Part shown: piece by piece, positions 35,431 through 44,748 of the stretch
Layout of the letters: each line of letters begins with the position of its first letter
Numbering within the stretch: the first letter of the stretch is position 1
NCBI RefSeq assembly: GCF_047729875.1
Contig: NZ_CP159826.1
Location: 3,286,001-3,350,000 of the forward strand
Length of the DNA: 64,000 bases
Source: Marimicrobium sp913061115
GTDB lineage: Bacteria; Pseudomonadota; Gammaproteobacteria; Pseudomonadales; Halieaceae
Direction of reading: 5' to 3'
Program-made: the position numbers and the translations under genes
The notes under the pieces: model-generated
What the model was told of the DNA's origin: nothing
The model's database searches: none
The model's input: the letters and a program-made list of their open reading frames with translations, nothing else

Positions 35431-36609
35431 GTGAATATTGGTATCGACGCGACCTGCTGGTGGAATAATCGTGGGTTCGGCCGATTTACCCGGGGGCTCT
35501 TAACCGCGCTATTCGAGCTGGACACACATCATCACTACACCCTGTTTACCGACCAACCGATGGCTGACGTCTCACGCTTTAGCCATGTCACAGTTATTGA
35601 AGTTCACTCCTCGCGTCCCACAACGGAAGCGGCTGTTGCTGACAGTAATAGATCGCCCTTTGATATGCTAAGACTGTATCGCGCCGTGGCGGGAGCACCC
35701 CTTGATATTATGTACTTTCCTGCGGTGTATTCCTGGTTTCCGGCACCGCTAAAATTACCCACCGTAGTCACGGTCCATGATGCTATTGCTGAGCACTATC
35801 CCAAGCTTATCTTCTCATCTTGGCGGAGCCGTTTTTTTTGGACCCTGAAAATCAAGCTCGCGATTTGGAATAGCGATCGCATACTTACCATGTCGGAAGC
35901 CGCAAAAGAGGAAATAGTCGAGTATATCGGTGCGCGTGCTGAGTCGATTGATATCGCGAGTGAAGCTCCCAATCCATTGTTTCGCAGAACCACGGATCAA
36001 GTACTTATTGCAGCCGCGCGCGCGCGCGCAGGCCTACCCGAAGCGGCACCCATTATTGTCTACGTTGGAGGGCTCGCGCCGCATAAAAATTTGCACGGTC
36101 TTTTAGATGGCTTTGAACGCGCTAATTCGCGCGGTCATGCACAGGAGGTCCATGTGGCTCTGGTCGGTGATTTTGAAGGAGCCGGTTTCTTGTCCAATTA
36201 TGGCAGTCTGTGGAGGCGAGTGGAGCAAAATCCCGAATTACGTAATCGGGTACATTTTACGGGCTACGTCTCAGACGAGGACCTAGTCGCGCTCTACAGC
36301 TCCGCTATCGCCGTGGCAATGCCATCGTACTCGGAGGGGTTCGGACTGCCGGCTATCGAGGCGATGGCATGTGCTACGCCAGTGTTATCCAGTAATCTAG
36401 GGTCATTGCCGGAAGTGGTGGGCGACGCAGGGATATATTTTGACCCCTTTGATGTTGATGCCATCGCACAATCGATAATAGAAATAGTCGAGAATACCGG
36501 CTTGCGGGAAGAGCTTTCCGCCAAGGCGTTAGCAAGGGCGCCACAATTTACTTGGAGGCGGTCGGCAGAACTCACGCTGGCGCACCTCGAAAGACTTTAC
36601 GAGAGCTAA
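35431..36609 (+). CDS. Family-4 glycosyltransferase
   Basis: 392 residues from GTG 35431 after TGAGGT. GT-B fold: the N-terminal half has the acceptor domain (NNRGFGRFTRGLL, VVTVHDAIAEHYP). The C-terminal half has IIVYVGGLAPHKNLHGLLDG, HFTGYVSDEDLVALYSSA and the EX7E nucleotide-sugar motif SEGFGLPAIEAMACATPVL. It resembles mannosyl- and rhamnosyltransferases of surface polysaccharides. It stands alone, with no glycan genes beside it, so the acceptor is unknown. Confidence 0.9.
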   Translation: MNIGIDATCWWNNRGFGRFTRGLLTALFELDTHHHYTLFTDQPMADVSRFSHVTVIEVHSSRPTTEAAVADSNRSPFDMLRLYRAVAGAPLDIMYFPAVYSWFPAPLKLPTVVTVHDAIAEHYPKLIFSSWRSRFFWTLKIKLAIWNSDRILTMSEAAKEEIVEYIGARAESIDIASEAPNPLFRRTTDQVLIAAARARAGLPEAAPIIVYVGGLAPHKNLHGLLDGFERANSRGHAQEVHVALVGDFEGAGFLSNYGSLWRRVEQNPELRNRVHFTGYVSDEDLVALYSSAIAVAMPSYSEGFGLPAIEAMACATPVLSSNLGSLPEVVGDAGIYFDPFDVDAIAQSIIEIVENTGLREELSAKALARAPQFTWRRSAELTLAHLERLYES

Positions 36610-36952
36610 GCGACGTAAGAAGATCCGCGAGAAAGGCCTCCATGCGATGATTTGTCTCCAATAGCAGGCTTTTCACAATCAGGCTAAAATCGCTTTTTCT
36701 AACCATCCAGAAAACGCTAACGCCGCGTGCTTTAACATGGCCCAGCTTTCTGACCAAGAGTGAGGATATTCTGTTTACAGCCTCTTCTTATGTCCGCGAT
36801 ACAGTATGACCATAATCTGACTGTCCAAATATTGCGATTTTACCCGTGGATCTCCTTCGTATAGATTACGAAAAAATCCCACGTTCAACCTCAATTATTC
36901 GGTGGAGAGGGTTACTCGTTCTCCTCGCTTTACGCCTTCAACGGAGTTCAAT
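36610..36952. other. Gap between convergent GT4 and MATE genes
   Basis: 343 bases, moderately AT-rich, without a recognisable gene or a clear hairpin terminator. Confidence 0.35.
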
Positions 36953-38323
36953 TCATTTATCGCGTGTAACAAACAGCGTGGATTTTATCGGGCGATGACG
37001 CAGGAAAATGACGAGCGCCAGAACAAAGGTAAAACCTTCTGCTACCGGTAGCGCTGCTACAAAACGATGGTCGGATACCAAATAGTAAAACAATAACAAG
37101 AAAACCGCAGGAAAAATCAGACTGTGGGATGCCGCGACCACGCCCGACTGAAAAGGCAGGTGTATGGCCGTGAGATAACCCGATATCAGCATATTGAAAC
37201 CAGCAAACAGGAACAGGGGCCAGACGTAGCTAACCAATTCTGTGGCCAATTCCACCATTTCTGTACTGTTCTTTTCATCGACAAAAAGGTGGACGAGCGG
37301 CTCGCTTGCCGTCGTAAGTAACGCGATAAAGGCAACACTGAACATTCCGATTACACAGCACGCAATTTGCAGGAATCCGCGGATACGATCATTTTTCGCC
37401 GCCCCAAAATTTTGAGAAATCATCACCTGAATGGTATCGGAGATGGCAAAAAACATCATAAACCCCAGAACCAAAAGATAGTTGACCACCGTAATGGCTG
37501 CCACACCGTTTACCCCCGCCCGCTGAATTAGCATCCAGTTCAGGATAAACGCAACGATGGCCCCAGATACTGCGTTGATAAACTCTGAGACTCCGTTATA
37601 GGCCGCCTGAAAAACCTCTCTCCAGTTATCCTGGCGAAAGCTGAATCGAAGGCTTCGCTCAGGCCTGAAAAAATAGATGAGCATTACCAACACAGGCAGT
37701 ACCTCTGAAAGGCCAGTCGCAAAAGCGGCGCCCGCTAGGCCCCAGCCAAATACAGCAATAAATAGGTAATCCAACGCAATGTTGGCCACGGCCCCTATGG
37801 CAAGCGCCGTAGCGGCCAGGCTTGGCATGCCATCCAAACGTATGAAAAAGTACAACACCAGTGTCAGCAGCTGGGCGAATAAAAACGGCACGATAACCCG
37901 ATAGTATTCACTCATTGGAGAGAAAAGTTCTGGTGTTGCGCCTAGCCCGGCAAATATCTGCTCTTCTAGGGCGAGTCCCAGCATGATCACAGCGACGCCA
38001 TAAACCGCTACGGACAGCAGTGTTTTACTGAAAATTGCAGAGGCTGCGGCTGTCTTCCCCTCCCCTAGATACTTGCCAGCGCGCACAGAACCGCCAATAG
38101 AGAGCATCATGCCGATACCGAACAGCAGTGTCGTAATTGGAATGATGAGATTAACCGCCGCTAGAGCACTGACTCCCTCATAGTTACCGATGAAGATGCC
38201 ATCCACGAGCGAGGCGGATGTCATGGCAAAAAGCCCTAACAAGGAAGGAATCAGATACTTGAAGAACGTGGGAACAATGGCGCCGTAAAGGGCGGCGTTG
38301 TCACCAGAAGGCTCACTGGTCAT
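36953..38323 (-). CDS. MATE-family efflux transporter
   Basis: 456 residues with 12 helices in two homologous halves. Helix 1-2 reads SLLGLFAMTSASLVDGIFIG and the second half starts near ISDTIQVMISQNFGAA, both MATE signatures. The loop GNYEGVSALAAVNLIIP is typical of the DinF/NorM-related branch. It should export cationic drugs or metabolites using sodium or protons. Monocistronic, with its start close to the divergent DUF1456 gene (gap ~190 bases). Confidence 0.9.
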   Translation of the reverse strand: MTSEPSGDNAALYGAIVPTFFKYLIPSLLGLFAMTSASLVDGIFIGNYEGVSALAAVNLIIPITTLLFGIGMMLSIGGSVRAGKYLGEGKTAAASAIFSKTLLSVAVYGVAVIMLGLALEEQIFAGLGATPELFSPMSEYYRVIVPFLFAQLLTLVLYFFIRLDGMPSLAATALAIGAVANIALDYLFIAVFGWGLAGAAFATGLSEVLPVLVMLIYFFRPERSLRFSFRQDNWREVFQAAYNGVSEFINAVSGAIVAFILNWMLIQRAGVNGVAAITVVNYLLVLGFMMFFAISDTIQVMISQNFGAAKNDRIRGFLQIACCVIGMFSVAFIALLTTASEPLVHLFVDEKNSTEMVELATELVSYVWPLFLFAGFNMLISGYLTAIHLPFQSGVVAASHSLIFPAVFLLLFYYLVSDHRFVAALPVAEGFTFVLALVIFLRHRPIKSTLFVTRDK

Positions 38324-38516
38324 CCGGGGTCTCGTCTTTAAAGTCTGGCGAATGGCATTGGGTGCTCATTTAGCCTCACCTATTCTCAAAGAATAGCAGC
38401 GCGTTGTCCACTAGGTCGCGAAAGCGCCAGCTTCAGAGACCTGGATGCATTCGACAATGAAATGACCGACAATGAGGCTGCTGAACAGTTAAATACAGAA
38501 CAAGCAGAATCTGAAA

Positions 38517-39035
38517 ATGACAAACAATGATATTTTACGTCGCCTGCGCTACGTCTTCGACTTCAACGATGCGAAGATGATCGAGATTTTCGCATTAGCA
38601 GATGTCGACGTCAGGCGAGGTCATATTGTAGCCTGGCTCGTAAAGGATGATGATTCCACCTTTGAAGCGTGCAAGGATCACATGCTGGCTGCATTTCTAA
38701 ATGGGTTAATCAACGACAAGCGCGGAAAAAAAGAGGGCGCCACGCCAAAACCTGAACGTCAAATTACAAACAATATTATTTTGATGAAATTAAAGATCGC
38801 ATTGAATCTACAGTCGGAAGACATTATAGCGATTGCGAAGTTGGCCGGGTTTGTACTGTCTGCGCACGAGCTTAGTTCATTTATGCGTCGCCAGGGACAC
38901 CGAAATTACCGCGAGTGTAAAGACCAGGTGCTGCGGAATTTTCTCAAGGGCTTGCAAATAGAGCTTCGGGGTGAAAAGACAGACATGCCCGCCAGTCATT
39001 CGCCCTATGGCAAGTGGATGCGCCCTGAACACTAA
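38517..39035 (+). CDS. DUF1456 (YehS-like) protein
   Basis: 172 residues made of two copies of a ~65-residue helical domain: MTNNDILRRLRYVFDFND at the start and ITNNIILMKLKIALNLQSED from residue 82. Each ends in a pattern like ECKDQVLRNFLKGLQ. This is the DUF1456/YehS family, function unknown. The region just upstream in another frame (up to 38529) reads as an acidic tail, MTDNEAAEQLNTEQ, and overlaps the start; it may be the remnant end of another gene. Confidence 0.9.
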   Translation: MTNNDILRRLRYVFDFNDAKMIEIFALADVDVRRGHIVAWLVKDDDSTFEACKDHMLAAFLNGLINDKRGKKEGATPKPERQITNNIILMKLKIALNLQSEDIIAIAKLAGFVLSAHELSSFMRRQGHRNYRECKDQVLRNFLKGLQIELRGEKTDMPASHSPYGKWMRPEH

Positions 39036-39154
39036 AATCCAATCGTGTCGTCCTGCTATCAGCACCGCTTTCAGTTAGAATCAACAGCGGTCGAGATCAA
39101 TAAAATTGATCTGTATTTGTTCCCATAACACTTTTTATGAATTCCGAGAGTCCT

Positions 39155-39985
39155 ATGAGCACAACCTCCTTCAAAGATAAGACAGTCATTATCACCGGTG
39201 CGTCTGCGGGCGTGGGTGCCGCTTGCGCACGTCTATTTGCTCGGCATGGCGCAAAACTGGTTCTCGTTGCCCGCGGGGAGAAGGCACTGAATAATTTTGC
39301 CGATACCTTGCGTGGACAGACCAAAGTGATGACGGTGGCCATGGATGTCGCCAACGAAACAGCCTGCATCAAGTTGATCGAGGCGGCGGCCTCCAAATTC
39401 GGAGCGATACATGTACTGATTAACAATGCTGGCCTGCACCACCGAGGAGACTTTGTGAGTCAAACTCCGGAAAATATGGCCCAGATGGTAGACGTCAATT
39501 TGCGCGCTCCTCTCTTTTTGACCGGATTGGCGCTGCCACATATCAAGAAGTCCGGCGGCGGAGCGGTAGTGATGGTGGGTTCCTTGGCGGGCCGTGCCCC
39601 GCTGCAGGGAGCATCTACCTATGCTTCTACCAAGGCTGGCATCCGGGCGTTCGCTTACTCTCTGGCTGATGAACTCATGGACACTGGCATCCATGTCGGA
39701 GTGGTCTCCCCCGGCCCTATCGATACTGCCTTTATTATGGATAGTATCGATGAGGTAGAAGATATTGTTTATTCACAGCGGATGAGCAGCGCTGAAGAGG
39801 TTGCAAGTGCGGTGCTGGCAATCGCAGAGGGCGAGCAGGTCGAAATATCCCTTCCCGCCTCAGCCGGCTGGTTGACCACCTTAGGTTATCTGCTACCGGG
39901 GTTGCGCCGAAGGCTCCGTCCCGCACTCTATGCAAAAGGACGAAAGAATAAAGACAAGTATCGCAACAGAACCAAAACACACTAG
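39155..39985 (+). CDS. Short-chain dehydrogenase/reductase
   Basis: About 276 residues from ATG 39155, where the domain begins (MSTTSFKDKTVIITGASAGV); an in-frame ATG lies 18 bases upstream. Cofactor motif TGASAGVGAA, then INNAG, catalytic Ser in VMVGSLAGRA and YASTK (Tyr and Lys near 155-159). The Arg at the end of strand 2 (LVARGEKAL) suggests NADP. It oxidises or reduces an alcohol/ketone; the substrate is unknown. The basic C-terminus (KGRKNKDKYRNRTKTH) is unusual. Confidence 0.9.
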   Translation: MSTTSFKDKTVIITGASAGVGAACARLFARHGAKLVLVARGEKALNNFADTLRGQTKVMTVAMDVANETACIKLIEAAASKFGAIHVLINNAGLHHRGDFVSQTPENMAQMVDVNLRAPLFLTGLALPHIKKSGGGAVVMVGSLAGRAPLQGASTYASTKAGIRAFAYSLADELMDTGIHVGVVSPGPIDTAFIMDSIDEVEDIVYSQRMSSAEEVASAVLAIAEGEQVEISLPASAGWLTTLGYLLPGLRRRLRPALYAKGRKNKDKYRNRTKTH

Positions 39986-40059
39986 CTGAGCGCAGGGCTT
40001 TGGCAAGTTTGAGCATTCAGCTTTGAGAAATCTAAGCTCCTGTCTCCTGTCTCACGCCA

Positions 40060-40210
40060 CTGCCCTACCCTAATCCGCGAAGGCACTCACCCTCAGGTCA
40101 CGATAATATGCCATCCTGCTCAGGTGTCTTCCTAGGGCATAGAGATTACTTACCGTAACCTGTGGCGTCAGGAATCTCTGAGTCTTTCTCACCCGCTGAT
40201 TCTGCCCCGG
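40060..40210 (-). mobile_element. IS6 transposase C-terminal remnant
   Basis: The minus strand reads RFLTPQVTVSNLYALGRHLS, then RMAYYRDLRVSAFAD, stop, GRAV. This aligns with the C-terminus of the 15653 transposase (QQFLGADAAVLNLFNLSRHL). No terminal repeat is left at its edges. It accounts for most of the gap between the SDR and SPOUT genes. Confidence 0.65.
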
Positions 40211-40348
40211 CTATAAATGAATGCTGCATTCTGCCGAAAGTGATATGCCCTCAATTATTCTAAATCAGAAAACCAGCATACAGCGTATTTTTGCGATGAA
40301 AAACGGTCTACACTTCTTCTTCCTGATCACAACTATTTGGTAAAGCAG

Positions 40349-40861
40349 ATGACCGAATCGATCTTGAGTATTGGTTTAAGCAATCCCAAAAGTCCGACGA
40401 ACGTCGGCCTGATCATGCGCGCGGCAGGCTGCTTTCAAGTGGGTTCTGTCTTCTATACGGGGGAACGCTATGATCGGGCTGCGCCTTTTAATACCGATAC
40501 TCAAAATGCCAGTCTGAGAATTCCGCTAACGTGGGTGCCAAGCTTGCCCGGCAACGTTGACGACAATACGCAGGTGGTCTGTGTAGAACTGGTAGAGGGC
40601 GCCACTCCGTTGCCCATGTTCCAGCACCCAGGCAAAGCACTGTATATTTTTGGTCCTGAGGACGGCACCATAGACCAGAAGGTCATAGACCAAGCAGATT
40701 CAGTGGTGTTCATTCCCACCATTGGGAGCCTGAACCTGGCGGCGGCGGTAAACGTGATGCTGTATGACAGGCTGGCCAAAATGCCAGCGAGCGATTGCTA
40801 TAATTCGCTGATTCGTGAAAGTCGAGATGCCAATAACAGCGCAAAAGTGAAATATAATTAA
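40349..40861 (+). CDS. SpoU/TrmH-family RNA methyltransferase
   Basis: About 170 residues from ATG 40349. The three SPOUT motifs are present: NVGLIMRAAGCF (motif 1), ALYIFGPEDGTI (motif 2) and FIPTIGSLNLAAAVNVMLYD (motif 3), which form the knotted SAM site. Size and lack of an N-terminal extension fit tRNA/rRNA 2'-O-methyltransferases of the small TrmH/TrmL kind. Target nucleotide unknown. No operon partner. Confidence 0.88.
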   Translation: MTESILSIGLSNPKSPTNVGLIMRAAGCFQVGSVFYTGERYDRAAPFNTDTQNASLRIPLTWVPSLPGNVDDNTQVVCVELVEGATPLPMFQHPGKALYIFGPEDGTIDQKVIDQADSVVFIPTIGSLNLAAAVNVMLYDRLAKMPASDCYNSLIRESRDANNSAKVKYN

Positions 40862-41082
40862 CATCCCCTGTCTCACAATAAGCGGGGGGGGCCATTCCCT
40901 CTTGTGTGGATCAAGGGTCTACCGGGACTGGCAGAACCCATGATGACAAACACAGGCGGCCATTGTGGCGGCGGTAGCCCACCTGGGGACCACATTATTG
41001 CGTTTGCCTTACCCTCATGTGTATCTGATAACATGTCCCCAAAAGATTCTGACTCACTACTCGACGAGGAAAAGAAACAACA

Positions 41083-41910
41083 ATGAACCTCATTCGGTTA
41101 ATAGCAGTACTCTGCCTAACGATTCCGGCCTTTGCCTTGGCCGGCTATGAGCCACCTCGCACTGCCGATGGCAAGCCCGACTTTACCGGGGTGTGGCAGG
41201 TGCTCAACACTGCCAATGACTCTCTAGAAGCGCATACGGGCCGAGCGGCTCAGGTGATGCGAGAAGGCCCCGTAGTGCCCGTGCCCGTAAAAGCGCTTGT
41301 CGCTTTGGGTGCGGTTGGGGCTGTTCCTCCCAGCCTCGGTGTTGTTGAGGGCGAGGCGATTCCTTACAAGCCGCAGGCGCTGGCGAAGCGCGAAGAAAAT
41401 AGGAAAAACTGGATTACCGCGGATCCTGAAGTGCGCTGCTATCTTCCAGGAATACCGCGCGCCACCTATATGCCACACCCGTTCCAAATTGCACACAATA
41501 AAGATGCTCTGATGTTTTCTTATTCCTACGCAGGAGCGGTCCGTAATGTCGCTCTTAGTGATCCCGGCCCCGCGCCGATTGACTCATGGATGGGCCTGTC
41601 GTGGGCTCGCTGGGAGGGCGATACGTTGGTTATCGAGACGACGGGAATGCATGACCAGACGTGGTTGGATCGGTCCGGTAATTACCACAGCGATAAATTG
41701 AAGGTCACCGAACGCTACACCCGCACCAGTGAGCACACTATTGATTACAGCGCGACGCTGGAAGATGACGAAGTGTTTACCCGACCGTGGACGATCAGCA
41801 TGCCGCTGTACCAGCGTATTGAGACTGACGCGCAAATGCTGCGCTTCAGCTGTGTCGAATATGTAGAGGAAATGATGTACGGCCACCTTCGCAAAGAACC
41901 ACTGGATTAG
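41083..41910 (+). CDS. Secreted protein of uncharacterised family, operon gene 1
   Basis: 275 residues with a signal peptide (cleavage near LAG, residue 21). The mature start ADGKPDFTGVWQVLNTAND and the later WARWEGDTLVIETTGMHDQ, then DKLKVTERYTRTSEHTIDY, mark a widespread but uncharacterised secreted family. The downstream gene at 41924 belongs to the same family, with the same WEGDTLV core. One Cys (EVRCYLPG) is conserved with it in position. First gene of a compact plus-strand operon ending at 44734. Function unknown. Confidence 0.75.
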   Translation: MNLIRLIAVLCLTIPAFALAGYEPPRTADGKPDFTGVWQVLNTANDSLEAHTGRAAQVMREGPVVPVPVKALVALGAVGAVPPSLGVVEGEAIPYKPQALAKREENRKNWITADPEVRCYLPGIPRATYMPHPFQIAHNKDALMFSYSYAGAVRNVALSDPGPAPIDSWMGLSWARWEGDTLVIETTGMHDQTWLDRSGNYHSDKLKVTERYTRTSEHTIDYSATLEDDEVFTRPWTISMPLYQRIETDAQMLRFSCVEYVEEMMYGHLRKEPLD

Positions 41911-41923
41911 CGAGGGCGAGGGC

Positions 41924-42898
41924 ATGCGCATGCGACAATTGTTACTGATCAGTCTTGTTCTGGTTGCATCTTCTGCAGCAATGGGACAGCAATGGGAGGT
42001 GTCACGTATGCCTTGGGGTGATCCCGACATACAGGGCATCTGGACCAGTGCTACCCTGACCACTTTAGACCGTCCGGATGAGTTAGAGGACTTAGTTCTT
42101 ACCGAAGAGCAGGCCCGTTTCCTTGAGCAGTATGGTGAAGATATGCTCAAAAGTATCGACGATCTTCCTGAGGGCGATTTGACCGCGGGCGAAGATGTTG
42201 GCGGATACAATGCGGCCTGGCTGGACCCGGGCACACGAGTTCTGCGTGTTAACGGTGAGCCGCGCAGCTCCATTATAGTGGAGCCAGAGGATGGCCACGT
42301 GCCCTATACGCTTTGGGGTAGGGGCCGTTTTTACTGGCAGGGTTACACCTTTATAGCGCGCCACGATAACCCGGAAGAGCGTCCTTTGGGCGAGCGTTGT
42401 ACTGTCGGTTTTGGTTCCACAGGTGGGCCACCGATGCTGCCGGTGCTGTACAACAATAACTACCAGTTTGTGCAGACTAAGGATGTGATCCTGATTCTGG
42501 TAGAGATGAATCACGACGTCCGCACTGTGCGCATGGGCGGTAAGCCGCTGCCGAAAGCCGTACGGCCCTGGCTGGGAGATTCTCTGGGCCATTGGGAAGG
42601 TGATACGCTGGTAGTGCGCACCACGGGCTTTCATCTACAGCAAAACCTTAGGGCTGCCATTAAGCACCAGTTCTATATGACCGAAGACAGCGTTGTTGAA
42701 GAACGCTTTACGCGAACGTCCAAAGGTGAATTGCTGTATCAATTCAGTGTCACCGATGAGAGTATTTACACACAAACCTGGCGCGGCGAGATGACGCTGC
42801 GGTCCGGTGAAGGGCCGATCTACGAATATGCCTGCCACGAAGGAAACTACGCCATCAAAAATATTCTGGCCGGTGCCCGGCAGGAAGAGAAGGAATAA
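41924..42898 (+). CDS. Secreted protein of uncharacterised family, operon gene 2
   Basis: 324 residues, 13 bases after gene 1. Signal peptide to about residue 21 (SSAAMG). The mature part begins PWGDPDIQGIWTSATLTTLD, the family's usual opening. It has GHWEGDTLVVRTTGFHLQQN and VVEERFTRTSKGELLYQFSV. It is a paralog of gene 1 with a longer middle. A two-residue leader (MRMRQ) leaves a choice of two close start codons. Function unknown; co-occurrence with DUF6152 and DUF6644 genes suggests a shared periplasmic role. Confidence 0.75.
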   Translation: MRMRQLLLISLVLVASSAAMGQQWEVSRMPWGDPDIQGIWTSATLTTLDRPDELEDLVLTEEQARFLEQYGEDMLKSIDDLPEGDLTAGEDVGGYNAAWLDPGTRVLRVNGEPRSSIIVEPEDGHVPYTLWGRGRFYWQGYTFIARHDNPEERPLGERCTVGFGSTGGPPMLPVLYNNNYQFVQTKDVILILVEMNHDVRTVRMGGKPLPKAVRPWLGDSLGHWEGDTLVVRTTGFHLQQNLRAAIKHQFYMTEDSVVEERFTRTSKGELLYQFSVTDESIYTQTWRGEMTLRSGEGPIYEYACHEGNYAIKNILAGARQEEKE

Positions 42899-42901
42899 GC
42901 T

Positions 42902-43345
42902 ATGCATACAATACGACTATTGGCCTTGATGCTATTGCCATTGGCCGTCCTGTACTCGTGGCAGGCGCGAGGGCACCACGCTTTCTCAGCGGAATTTGAT
43001 AAAGAGGCACCGGTGAGTCTTGAGGGTGTTGTGACCAAAGTGGAGTGGATCAACCCTCACGCTTGGATACACTTGGATGTTATAGGGAACGATGGGGATA
43101 CCGTTGCGTGGATGGTGGAAGGCGGTACCCCCAATACGCTGCTACGGGGTGGCGTTAACAAAAACTCGGTGCCGATTGGCGCAAGCATTAAGGTGCGAGG
43201 CTATCAGGCCAAGGACAAGCGTTGTGCGCCCGCCTGCAAAGCCAACGGCCGCGACCTCACGTTTTCAGATGGTCGCAAGGTCTTTATGGGTTCTTCCGGT
43301 ACCGGGGCGCCCAAGGACGGCTCTGACCCCCGCGATCGCCGCTAA
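42902..43345 (+). CDS. DUF6152-family secreted protein, operon gene 3
   Basis: 147 residues, three bases after gene 2. A signal peptide is followed by the family pattern ARGHHAFSAEFDKEAPVSLE, then GVVTKVEWINPHAWIHLDV and SIKVRGYQAKDKRCAPACKA. It looks like a small beta-barrel (OB-like) with a His pair at the mature N-terminus and a Cys pair, a possible metal site. Function unknown. Confidence 0.8.
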   Translation: MHTIRLLALMLLPLAVLYSWQARGHHAFSAEFDKEAPVSLEGVVTKVEWINPHAWIHLDVIGNDGDTVAWMVEGGTPNTLLRGGVNKNSVPIGASIKVRGYQAKDKRCAPACKANGRDLTFSDGRKVFMGSSGTGAPKDGSDPRDRR

Positions 43346-43382
43346 GGCGACAGCGGTAATATCGGAGGGGAGATGACGGCGT

Positions 43383-43961
43383 TTGGAAGTCTTTAATCAA
43401 CTCATCTACGATTTCGCGGCATGGGTTGATACTCATCAGTGGAGCACCGCGCTGCACGAATCTTTCTACGTGTACAACTGGGTTGAATCCACTCACGTGG
43501 TCGCCTTGACGCTCAGCATCGGCATGCTGTTCCTTATCGATTTGCGCATGCTCGGCTTGGCCATGGTGGACATTCCCGCCTCAACCCTCGCACGGCGCCT
43601 GAGCCTGCCGATGTTCCTGGGGTTCACCGTGATGATTATCACCGGCCTGCTGTTGTTCTATGCCATTCCGGTACGCAGCGCCCAAAGCCTATGGCTTCGT
43701 ATCAAGCTGGTCCTGTTGTTTGCTGCGGCGATAAACGCTTGGCTATTTCATCGTCGTATGAGCACAGCGGGGCGGAGCTGGGATACCGCAGTGAAGGCTC
43801 CTATGCGTTTGCAGGTAGGCGCCAGCCTTTCGATTACCTTCTGGGTGCTGATTGTTATCTGTGGCCGGCTCATCGCCTACGATTGGTTCGATTGCCGCGC
43901 TGAACCCTCCTCCTTTATTGCCGCTGTGGCAGGCTGCGTTGCCGGCCAAGAGGCATTTTGA
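43383..43961 (+). CDS. DUF6644-like membrane protein, operon gene 4
   Basis: 192 residues from TTG 43383, which follows GGAGGGGAG. Four to five helices are predicted. The first loop carries WVESTHVVALTLSIGMLFLI, with a His well placed for heme, as in cytochrome b-like bundles, and another His is at FHRRM. The same layout appears in the next gene, so they are probably paralogs forming a complex. Function unknown. Confidence 0.7.
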   Translation: MEVFNQLIYDFAAWVDTHQWSTALHESFYVYNWVESTHVVALTLSIGMLFLIDLRMLGLAMVDIPASTLARRLSLPMFLGFTVMIITGLLLFYAIPVRSAQSLWLRIKLVLLFAAAINAWLFHRRMSTAGRSWDTAVKAPMRLQVGASLSITFWVLIVICGRLIAYDWFDCRAEPSSFIAAVAGCVAGQEAF

Positions 43962-44010
43962 TGGGTGGCTTGGAAACACATTTGGCAGAGCAGCAGTGAG
44001 CAGAGCATTG

Positions 44011-44580
44011 ATGGGGCCCTACACGCGCACAATCTCCGTCGGCGCTGTAATCGTGTTCGGTCTGGTTTTTGCCCTGACGGGCGCACGGCACACCACATGG
44101 GAAGCCCTGCTGCCACTATTCGAATGGATGGAGACCACACCCCCTGGCGTAATCAGTCAGTCCTACGGCGCGGCTTTTGCGCTGGTGGAGGCAGCGCATC
44201 TTATTGCAATGGCTGTGCTCGGGGGTGCTGTGCTGGTTGCTGACGGCCGCCTGCTTGGCCTGATACTCCGCGACTTTCCTTTGCGTCGAGTGCTGGACCA
44301 ATCACACCGGCTATTCGTGTGGAGCCTTGCGGCGATGATTCTCACTGGCGTCTTCATGGCCTGCGGCGTCGCGCTCAAGGTGTATTACCTCAATGTGTTC
44401 TGGTACAAGATGCTGGCGCTGGTAACCGGTGTGCTTTTCGTCTTCTTTGTGCGCAGGCCTCTATTGCGCGGAGATGTCGAAAACATAAACCCGCAACTAT
44501 TGCGTTTGGTCGGCATTGCGTCACTGATGATATGGTTTTCGGTGGCCGCGACTGGCCGCTGGATCGGATTTTCAGGATAG
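44011..44580 (+). CDS. DUF6644-like membrane protein, operon gene 5
   Basis: About 190 residues from ATG 44011; a GTG at 43996 is an alternative, and the frame is open back into gene 4. Five helices. It repeats the plan of gene 4: FALVEAAHLIAMAVLGGAVL with a helix His, LDQSHRLFVW, and VALKVYYLNVFWYKMLALV. The paired His residues in helices suggest, without proof, that the two proteins bind heme or another redox cofactor. Confidence 0.68.
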   Translation: MGPYTRTISVGAVIVFGLVFALTGARHTTWEALLPLFEWMETTPPGVISQSYGAAFALVEAAHLIAMAVLGGAVLVADGRLLGLILRDFPLRRVLDQSHRLFVWSLAAMILTGVFMACGVALKVYYLNVFWYKMLALVTGVLFVFFVRRPLLRGDVENINPQLLRLVGIASLMIWFSVAATGRWIGFSG

Positions 44581-44587
44581 GCTAGAA

Positions 44588-44734
44588 ATGAAAGAAAAAA
44601 ATCTTGCTGATGGCAATAAAGACACTGCGCTTGCAGCACTGCTGGCGGCAACCGCGGTCATCGTTGGCTTTATCATCTACTGGGCCGATGAAATTCAAGC
44701 GGTGCGCGAAATGTTGGAACTCGCTTACGGTTAA
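44588..44734 (+). CDS. Small single-pass membrane protein, operon gene 6
   Basis: 48 residues: a charged N-terminus (MKEKNLADGNKD), one helix (TALAALLAATAVIVGFIIYW) and an acidic C-terminus. It starts 8 bases after gene 5 and is likely translated from the same transcript. Small helices like this often stabilise membrane complexes, here perhaps the two DUF6644-like proteins. No family recognised. Confidence 0.6.
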   Translation: MKEKNLADGNKDTALAALLAATAVIVGFIIYWADEIQAVREMLELAYG

Positions 44735-44748
44735 ACCCGCTCCATTGC

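Noticed and set aside
36299..36575. Antisense frames within the GT4 gene
   Set aside because: Shadows of a well-supported gene.
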